Source of the DNA: a virus
IMG/VR virus record: IMGVR_UViG_3300035187_000715
Coordinates: 1 to 20,373 of that record
Strand: one strand, 5' to 3'
DNA length: 20,373 bases
The position numbers and the translations under genes were made by a program. The notes beneath the pieces are model-generated. The model worked only from the letters and a program-made list of their open reading frames with translations. It had not been told where the DNA came from and did not search any database. Below, piece by piece: positions 14,045-20,373 of this stretch; the first letter of the stretch is position 1; each line of letters opens with the position of its first letter.

Positions 14045-15517
14045 ATGGCTACCGTTGATCAGATGGAACGTGAACGTAAAAGAACTGTTGGGAAACCACC
14101 TGCTACAACTTCCCCTAAGAAAACGACTGGTTCGGTGCAACCCGATTTTAGTGCTGCTGTCCAATCTGTTGCTACGCCTGCTCGTGTTGCAGCGGATTTA
14201 TCATGGATGAAAGATCCCGCATTTGCTGGGTTTGTTCAAGAAGGTACAGCGCAAGGATTAGCAGGAAATAATTTAGCCACTTGGGTTAAAAACCGCGCTT
14301 TGGCTGGTGCTGACTTCAGTGGTTTTAATCAACCTAAACCGCCTACTGGTGGTGGCGGTGGGACTATGAGTACACAAAACGCTAACGCTCCCCTTATGTC
14401 GGCGTTAACTCAATATGCAAATAATATGGGTTCTAACACTGGGATGAACTCTATTAACGATTTGTATGGCAAATTGTTGGCTAGCACTCAGAGTAGTGGG
14501 CAATCTCAGCAGGACTCTATTAGCAATTTGTATAACCAGTTGTTGACTGACACTCGTGGTAGTGGGCAGTCTCAACAGGATGCTATTAAAAATTTGTATA
14601 GTCAACTGTTGACTGATACTGGCACTCGTGGACAATCTCAACAGGACGCTATTAACAAGTTTTATGGTGGTGCTGAAAGTCAACTTGGTGGTTTAAACGC
14701 TGACGCTTTGGCTATGTTGCAGAATCAGTATAATCAGATTAGTGGCGAGATTGGTACTCAGACTGACGCTGGTCGTGCAACTATTGATGAGAGCACCCAG
14801 CGCGCTTTAGCGGCGCTTGGTGGTCAAGCAAACCCTTATGCTAATTTGCAGATGGCTAGTGCTCCTGCTGTTACTGATCCTATGTCTGCTTACACCCAGG
14901 CTGTTGGTGGTTCTCAAGGTGGCATTGATGCTTTGCAACAGATGTTGCAGTCTCAAAATGCGGCGACAGGTGGGGGGTTCAGTAATCTTGCTCAGTTGTT
15001 GGGTGCTTCGAATCAGGCGGCTCAGCAGTCTCGTATTGGTGATGTGAATGTGGCTCGTGCTGGTGCTCAGCAGGATTTGGCGGCTAATCAGCGTGCTGCA
15101 GCGTTGCGTGCGTTACAGCAGTCTCAGCAGGCTCAGCAGGCTCAGCAGGGTACGTATGCTCAGCAGTTGCTTGGTTTGGGTCAGAATCGTTTGCAAGCCA
15201 ATTTGGGTGCTGAACAAAACATGAACGATTTGTTGAATCAGTTGCAACAATCACAGTTGCAAGCCAATTTGGGTTCTCAACAGAATACTAGTAATTTGTT
15301 GAGTCAGTTGGCTCAGTCGCAACTGCAAGCCAATTTGGGTAGTCAGCAGAATACTGGCAATTTGTTAAGTCAGTTGCAACAGTCGCAGTTGCAATCTCAG
15401 TTAGGTCAACAGCAGAATACTCAGGGTCGTCAGGATACTTTGATGCAACAGTTGTTGGGTCTTGCTGGTCAGGGTATTGATGTGTCGCAGATTATGGCTC
15501 TTCTTGGAGGACAATAA
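14045..15517 (+). CDS. Gln-rich repeat protein, putative internal virion/ejection protein
   Basis: A 490-residue, very Gln/Asn/Leu/Ala-rich protein. The N-terminus is basic and Pro/Thr-rich and contains a WMKDPAFAGFVQEGTAQGL helix. Residues 140-205 are three 22-residue units (LYxxLLxxT...GQSQQD.I). The middle is Ala/Gly/Gln-rich, with AQQAQQGTYAQQLL-type runs. Residues 381 to about 460 are a second array of 22-residue units (SQLQANLGSQQNT.NLLSQLxQ). Both arrays predict amphipathic helices. AGGAG lies eight bases before ATG 14045. The end overlaps the next gene by one base (TAATG). The composition suits a long helical virion protein, and position suggests ejection into the cell, but there is no recognised domain. 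Confidence 0.7.
   Translation: MATVDQMERERKRTVGKPPATTSPKKTTGSVQPDFSAAVQSVATPARVAADLSWMKDPAFAGFVQEGTAQGLAGNNLATWVKNRALAGADFSGFNQPKPPTGGGGGTMSTQNANAPLMSALTQYANNMGSNTGMNSINDLYGKLLASTQSSGQSQQDSISNLYNQLLTDTRGSGQSQQDAIKNLYSQLLTDTGTRGQSQQDAINKFYGGAESQLGGLNADALAMLQNQYNQISGEIGTQTDAGRATIDESTQRALAALGGQANPYANLQMASAPAVTDPMSAYTQAVGGSQGGIDALQQMLQSQNAATGGGFSNLAQLLGASNQAAQQSRIGDVNVARAGAQQDLAANQRAAALRALQQSQQAQQAQQGTYAQQLLGLGQNRLQANLGAEQNMNDLLNQLQQSQLQANLGSQQNTSNLLSQLAQSQLQANLGSQQNTGNLLSQLQQSQLQSQLGQQQNTQGRQDTLMQQLLGLAGQGIDVSQIMALLGGQ
14462..14659 (+). repeat. Three 66-bp units in the Gln-rich gene (array 1)
   Basis: Three consecutive 22-codon units beginning LYGKLL, LYNQLL and LYSQLL, each ending with GQSQQD(S/A)I plus two residues. 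Bases such as CAGGA and TTTGTAT recur in register, so the duplication is visible at DNA level as well. Confidence 0.88.
15185..15424 (+). repeat. Four 66-bp units in the Gln-rich gene (array 2)
   Basis: Three full 22-codon units plus a partial fourth. The first three share CAAGCCAATTTGGGT in register, and the fourth diverges (SQLQSQLGQQQNTQ). Unit length equals that of array 1, although the sequences differ. Confidence 0.88.
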
Positions 15518-16779
15518 TGGCCCCGAAAATTAATGATCCTTTGGCTTTGATTCAATATTTGCAGAATAGTGGTGGTGGTGGGAGCAACCCTCCGTCTGCT
15601 TCGTCGCAACTAAACTATACTCAGGACATTTTGTCGTCGCTGTTTAATCCGCAGTTTGCTGCGGCTTATGGGATGTTTGATCCTGTTGGTTTGGCTCCTG
15701 CTCCTTTTGATTTTGCGACACCAGTTTTGACTGGTGCGCTAAATAGTGCTACTCCTGTTTGGCGTGAGATTGCTCAACAGATCTCTGATGGGACTATTGA
15801 TCGTCAGAACGCTATTAGTGCTGTTGCTGAAACTTTGGGTGTTGACGAGTATTCTACTGGTGCTGGTTTGAATCTTAAGAGCATTGAGACTGATATTGAT
15901 TCAATGTTTAATGAGATTGGTGATAAGCAGAACGCGGCTATTAAGTATCAATCTGATATGCGTGAAGCGGAACAAGGTAATATTTATGGCAAGGCTGGTT
16001 TGCGCCAACCTTACGAACAGTACACTTTGCAGGACGCTCCGTTTAGTCAGAATGTTTTTGATCAACAGTCTGAGTTAGAGAAGATGATTCAGAGTTTGTC
16101 TTTGCGCGGCGACAAGCAGAGGCAGGCCATTAATACTGATACTCAGGCTATTTATACGAAGATGATGGAGCAGGATCAGGCTGCTCAGGATGCTATCCCT
16201 GACAGGTTCATGCCTGAGTCGTGGGCTGATGCTAAGGCTTTGGCTGAGACTCTTGGTGTTGATGAGGGGTGGATGAAAGATATTTACGATAAGAGTTTTG
16301 GTCTTGGCACTGTTCAGGTTTATGATCAGGAAAAACAGAAGTATGTTAATAAGACTTTCACTCCTGCGGAAAAGCAGGAGGCGTTTAAGAACTTTATTCG
16401 TAATGAGGTTAATAAGGGTACTTCGGGTACGGGTTCTCCAATAGGTGACTGGTTGTCAGGTAATGCTGACGAACGTGGTGTGAAGGTTTCTAATTATCTT
16501 AAGGCAGGCAAACCTCTTATTAGTGGTGCTCGTAAAGAGGACGCCGACCAGGCGGGTCGTCGTGGTATGGCTATGTCTATGGAGGCGGCTAAGAAATCTA
16601 AAGCCAAGAACACTGATCGTTATCTTGCGGCTGATCGTTTTGCTAAAGAGGCTAAGGCTAGAGAACTTGATATTCAGAAACTGGCTGAATTGCAGAACCT
16701 TATTGATGCTGGCAGGACGCCTTTGCAGGATCAGTTGACCCAGCGTGCGGCTCTGTTTGGTTTAGGTAACAACCTCTAG
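15517..16779 (+). CDS. Putative internal virion protein, helical, function unknown
   Basis: A 420-residue protein. The N-terminus is short and helical (DPLALIQYLQNSGGGG), then a Gly/Pro/Ser linker. A region with two LGVDE motifs follows (near residues 108 and 246), which may mark an internal duplication: AETLGVDEYSTG and AETLGVDEGWMK. The C-terminal half is charged and helical (KQEAFKNFIRNEVNKG, AAKKSKAKNTDRYLAADRFAKEAKARELDI). GGAGG lies six bases before ATG 15517, which overlaps the previous stop. It is followed eight bases later by the giant gene. I do not recognise it. Position between two putative ejection proteins suggests a virion-internal or tail-associated role. Confidence 0.7.
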   Translation: MAPKINDPLALIQYLQNSGGGGSNPPSASSQLNYTQDILSSLFNPQFAAAYGMFDPVGLAPAPFDFATPVLTGALNSATPVWREIAQQISDGTIDRQNAISAVAETLGVDEYSTGAGLNLKSIETDIDSMFNEIGDKQNAAIKYQSDMREAEQGNIYGKAGLRQPYEQYTLQDAPFSQNVFDQQSELEKMIQSLSLRGDKQRQAINTDTQAIYTKMMEQDQAAQDAIPDRFMPESWADAKALAETLGVDEGWMKDIYDKSFGLGTVQVYDQEKQKYVNKTFTPAEKQEAFKNFIRNEVNKGTSGTGSPIGDWLSGNADERGVKVSNYLKAGKPLISGARKEDADQAGRRGMAMSMEAAKKSKAKNTDRYLAADRFAKEAKARELDIQKLAELQNLIDAGRTPLQDQLTQRAALFGLGNNL

Positions 16780-16787
16780 TATTAGTA

Positions 16788-19700
16788 ATGGCTGTTTATA
16801 ACCCCCGTTTAGATATTGCTCGCGCTGCTCAAGAAAAGGCTAAGTCGTCGTCTGTACAGACGCTTCAAAGTGTTTTAAAACAGCAGACGATGGACAGTAC
16901 ACTTAAGAAGGACTATACGGCTTTAGGTGGGGCTAACACTGCTCCTGAAATTGGTGGCTGGAAAGGTCTCATTACAGATATCTTGGAGTCGCCTGTAGGT
17001 AAGGCTGTCTCTAAGGCTGGAGAGATTATCTCTTTGCCTGGTCGTGCTGTCACTTCTACGGTGATGGAGTTAAAGGATGCTTTAGATAACGATCCTAATA
17101 CTGTTGCTTCTTGGAATGATTTTACTAAGCAGGTTGCTGATCCTAGTTTTGGTTTCGGTAAAGTTATTGGTGACGCTACTGGCAGTGCTTGGGGTAATCG
17201 TATTCTTGGTTTTGCTGGCGACGTATTACTTGATCCTTTAACTTATGTGACGTTGGGTGCTGGTCGTATTTCGGGTGGCATGAAACTTCTTGACGAGGCT
17301 GGTGCTGTTGTTAAGGGTGCTAAAGGTATCTCTATTGCTGGCAAGGAAGGCCGTTTGGCTTTCGCTACTCGTCTAGCCGAAATTGGTGCACCTAATGATA
17401 TTGTTACTAGGGCTGCTCGTTATGGTCGTGTCGCTGTTAAAGACGCCGACCTTCTTGCGAAGGCTGGCGTTAACCGCGCTGGTCTATATTTTATGGGTCG
17501 TCGTGTTGCTGGAACTACTCGCATTGGTGAGGGTTTAGAACGTGGTCTAGTTGGTATGCGTACTTGGTCGGGCGACCATTTGTTTAAGCGTGCTGCAGAA
17601 CTATTTGATGCTACTGATATGAACGCTGCTCGTAAAGCATTAGCACGTGGCACAGCCACTGCTGATGAGGGCGTTGACTATCTGCACATGGTTATTTCAC
17701 GGAACTCGGAACGTGCTACTGCGGCTAGTGCAAAGCGTGAAGCACAGTTGTTGCAACGACAGTTTGTTGGTTCTGTCAGGGCTGAGGATTTGCGTGTTTC
17801 TCGTAAGACTGCTTACACGTTGTTAGACAATACTGATGCTGCTGCTAAGGCTGGTACTGCTACTGCTGATGAACGTGTTGCTGGTCCTGTCGTAGGATTC
17901 TTGAAGCAGTTGCATGACAATATTGATGCAGCCGCTAAGGCTGTTGACCCTGACGCTCCTGTTGGAAAAGTTGTTAACTACTTCCCTCACTTGCCTTCAG
18001 ATCAGGCTTACCGTTTCATGACGAACACAGAGAACCCTACTGCTGTTAAGTTGGCTAATCTGTTGTACAACCCTTTGACTGAAGAGGGTGCGTTCAAGTC
18101 TCGTATGGCCGCTGGTGACGACTTCTTTGGTTATATCTTGAAGCAGGAAGATATTGATGGTGGTATCACTCGTCTGAATAAGATTGCTCGTGATGAGGGC
18201 AAACTTACTTTTGATTTCTTTGAAACTGATCTACCTACTGTGCTTGATCGTTATGTTGATATGTATTCTGCTCAGATGGGTAAGATTGCTCGTAAGAAAT
18301 ATCTTTCAGAGAAAGGCGTTTTCAAACGTCTTGAGGAACGTCTGCTAATCAACGATGAGGCTGTTGATGGTGCAACCAAAGCGTTGAAGTTGGCTATTGC
18401 TGATCGTGGTAAGGCTATGAAGAATGGTTCAAAGGCTTTGAATGATTTGAACAATTCTTTTGATGAGTTGTTCACTAGAACTAATGGTGCACGTGAAAGC
18501 GTTTTCCAGGCACAGCAAACTTTGACTACGCTCATTGATGAGTTGTCGTTGCATGATAAGACGTTGAGTCGTATTCTTGGTGATCGTCCTGAATTGTTGA
18601 ATGCTCTTGAGGGTCAATATGGTCGTCTTGTTAAGGAACTTAAAGAACTTAAAGAACAATCAGGTATCTTTGAAAACATTGATGGCGTTGTTCGTCCTCG
18701 TTTGGCTGAAGCAGCCAAAGAGTTAGAACAACTGCAGAAGGTTGAAGCGCGTTTAGTTGAGTTTGGTAACGTTGTTCAGAACCGTTTTGATGACATTGTT
18801 AATGGTGTAGAGATCCCTAACCTTAAACAGTTTTCTGAGAGAGTGCGTACCGCGTTGTTCGGTGATGCGCGTGTTGCTGGTGGCAAACGACAGGCTGTGT
18901 TTGGTGTTGAGCCTGAGTCAACTCCTCTTAATCCTAAGTTGTGGGAAGAACTTAAAGTTAAAGTTTTGAAGGGTCGCACTGGTGGTGCTAGTGGGAAGAT
19001 GACTCCTGAAAAGGAATCGTTGTTGGCTCAACGTTATGCTCAGGCTGGTGGCGAATGGTCTAAGGTTGATGTAAGTAAGTTGGGTGCTGTTGATCAGCGT
19101 TGGTGGATGCAAGCCAATATTCACAACGACATCTCTGCGCGTGAAGTTGCTGAGATGATGGGTGCAGATAATCTTGTTGAAGCAATTTATCGTGGTGTCC
19201 GCGACGAGGCTTCCTTGAAGGAAACTCGTCTTGCGGCTATGGCGATTCTTACTTTGCATGATGGTTCTATTTCTTTGCCTGCTGGTGTGGCGGATGATCT
19301 TAAGAGTATTTTGGCTGAGGCCGCTGATGTAGATAACTTCTATATGAAGTTGGCTAAATCTACTACGGACAAGTTTGGCCGTATGCGCTTAGAAACCATT
19401 TATGATAACTATCTGAGTGTTGAGAACAAAGTTGTTGATAGCGTTCGCGAGTATGCGGCTGCTATTAAATTGAACAATCTTTTGTTTAAGGATGGTATTC
19501 CTGATGCCGACCAGCGTTTTGGTGCTGATCTTCTAAAAGATTTCTTAGACAGACCTGAGTATGATTCTTTGTTGAAGTATTTTGATCTTGAAAAAGATCT
19601 TACTTTTGGTGAGATCGCTAAGGCGATTGATTCAATCCGTGTTGATGCGATGACACGTGAGTTTCAGATTGTTGCACCTGTCAAGGGTATTGGTATTACT

Positions 19701-20373
19701 GATACTGATGAAGTTCTTAAAACGATTAACATGGAAGATTATGTTAATGCTTTGAAGTTGCGCGATACTGGTGGTAGTCGTATCCATAGAGGCGAAGCGA
19801 CGTTAGATGAGATAGAAGAATGGATTACAGAAAATATTACTGGTGAAGCCGCTGTTGCTGGCGTGCGTCCTCCTAGTCGTATTTTTACTGCTGACGATAT
19901 AGTTGATCTTCCTAATGTCAATGCTTTGTTTGGTATGAACAAACTTGTGCCAGGCATTACACGTACGATCAAGAACCGTAAACTTGATGATCGTATTGTT
20001 AAATGGATTACTGGTGCTGCTGACGCTAAGCCTTATGTTTCAATGAATAATGATTTGCGTGTTGTGCAAGGTATTGTTCAAGAGAAACTTTCTATACTTG
20101 CCAAGAAGTTGAAAGATGTTCCTGAGTCTGACTGGTCTGAGGTTGACCGTTTACTTTTGGACAATATGACTCTTGCTTCGAGACAACTTGATGACGCGAT
20201 TAAGGATATTAGTAATAGGATTTCGGGTGTTGTTCGTCCTTCAGCACCACGAGGTAATTTGCCTCGTGCTCGTGCAGTAACTTTTAAAGAAGAAGTACTT
20301 CCTAATAATTCTTTGCGTGCAGAAATAGAATCTTTACGCAATCAACTATATAGCCAATATGGTATTCAGCGTG
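16788..20373 (+). CDS. Giant virion-type protein, at least 1195 residues, 3' end outside window
   Basis: An unbroken frame from ATG 16788 to the right edge, 1195 codons with no stop, so its true end is beyond the window. It opens MAVYNPRLDIARAAQEKAK. A Gly/hydrophobic segment with GFAGDVLLDPLTYVTLGAG (about 141-159) follows, resembling membrane-adjacent segments in large podovirus ejection proteins. A NYFPHLP motif lies at 397-403, and predicted coiled coils at about 550-662 include KELKELKEQ. The C-terminal visible half is helical and charged, with VRPPSRIFTADDIVDLPNVNALFG. I saw no lysozyme or transglycosylase motif. The closest analogue by position and size is T7 gp16, the largest core protein; a polyvalent-type protein is an alternative. 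The start has no Shine-Dalgarno sequence, with a 13-base ATTAGTAATGGCT match to the start context at 13610. Confidence 0.85.
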   Translation, partial: MAVYNPRLDIARAAQEKAKSSSVQTLQSVLKQQTMDSTLKKDYTALGGANTAPEIGGWKGLITDILESPVGKAVSKAGEIISLPGRAVTSTVMELKDALDNDPNTVASWNDFTKQVADPSFGFGKVIGDATGSAWGNRILGFAGDVLLDPLTYVTLGAGRISGGMKLLDEAGAVVKGAKGISIAGKEGRLAFATRLAEIGAPNDIVTRAARYGRVAVKDADLLAKAGVNRAGLYFMGRRVAGTTRIGEGLERGLVGMRTWSGDHLFKRAAELFDATDMNAARKALARGTATADEGVDYLHMVISRNSERATAASAKREAQLLQRQFVGSVRAEDLRVSRKTAYTLLDNTDAAAKAGTATADERVAGPVVGFLKQLHDNIDAAAKAVDPDAPVGKVVNYFPHLPSDQAYRFMTNTENPTAVKLANLLYNPLTEEGAFKSRMAAGDDFFGYILKQEDIDGGITRLNKIARDEGKLTFDFFETDLPTVLDRYVDMYSAQMGKIARKKYLSEKGVFKRLEERLLINDEAVDGATKALKLAIADRGKAMKNGSKALNDLNNSFDELFTRTNGARESVFQAQQTLTTLIDELSLHDKTLSRILGDRPELLNALEGQYGRLVKELKELKEQSGIFENIDGVVRPRLAEAAKELEQLQKVEARLVEFGNVVQNRFDDIVNGVEIPNLKQFSERVRTALFGDARVAGGKRQAVFGVEPESTPLNPKLWEELKVKVLKGRTGGASGKMTPEKESLLAQRYAQAGGEWSKVDVSKLGAVDQRWWMQANIHNDISAREVAEMMGADNLVEAIYRGVRDEASLKETRLAAMAILTLHDGSISLPAGVADDLKSILAEAADVDNFYMKLAKSTTDKFGRMRLETIYDNYLSVENKVVDSVREYAAAIKLNNLLFKDGIPDADQRFGADLLKDFLDRPEYDSLLKYFDLEKDLTFGEIAKAIDSIRVDAMTREFQIVAPVKGIGITDTDEVLKTINMEDYVNALKLRDTGGSRIHRGEATLDEIEEWITENITGEAAVAGVRPPSRIFTADDIVDLPNVNALFGMNKLVPGITRTIKNRKLDDRIVKWITGAADAKPYVSMNNDLRVVQGIVQEKLSILAKKLKDVPESDWSEVDRLLLDNMTLASRQLDDAIKDISNRISGVVRPSAPRGNLPRARAVTFKEEVLPNNSLRAEIESLRNQLYSQYGIQR

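Noticed and set aside
14462-15424. CRISPR-like regularly spaced repeats
   Set aside because: The units are contiguous, in-frame and protein-coding, with no unique spacers.

Overview
The window is one continuous block of phage structural genes. Every convincing gene lies on the + strand. Neighbours mostly overlap by 1-4 bases or are a few bases apart, and no gap exceeds about 85 bases. The order is packaging (small terminase C-terminus, large terminase), small membrane and zinc-ribbon proteins, paired small beta-rich proteins, portal, scaffold, major capsid protein, a terminator, adaptor, nozzle, collar/needle fibre, glycine-rich tail fibre, then a run of large low-complexity or helical proteins. 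This is the late module of a tailed phage of podovirus type. There is an adaptor plus a T7 gp12-like nozzle, but no tape measure gene, no tail tube gene and no chaperone frameshift. The host cannot be read from this window: there is no integrase, tRNA or host gene. Base composition is moderate GC with strong T/G enrichment on the coding strand (codons such as GGT, GTT, GCT, CGT, TTG).

Region by region: 2-1942 holds the packaging genes, with a 42-residue zinc ribbon wedged between the two terminase subunits. 1961-2569 holds a second zinc-ribbon protein and two small membrane proteins, one holin-like. 2573-3256 is a tandem pair of paralogous beta-rich proteins. 3262-6909 is portal, scaffold and capsid, the last two with strong ribosome binding sites, and a clear rho-independent terminator follows at about 6934-6960. 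6992-9748 is a Cys/His mini-protein, the adaptor and the nozzle. 9748-13559 is the host-contact module: a His-repeat collar protein, an 801-residue chimeric fibre with a glycine-rich tip, and two small accessory proteins.

From 13610 to the right edge come four genes of 143, 490, 420 and at least 1195 residues. I infer that they are internal virion (ejection) proteins, because they sit after the tail genes in small-to-large order as T7 genes 14-15-16 do; their sequences give no direct homology I can name. The last one has no stop before the window ends and is the largest gene here. The most notable features are this unterminated giant gene, the 22-residue repeats of the 490-residue protein, three scattered small Cys-rich proteins, the HxH repeat arrays in the collar protein, and the mosaic glycine-rich fibre.
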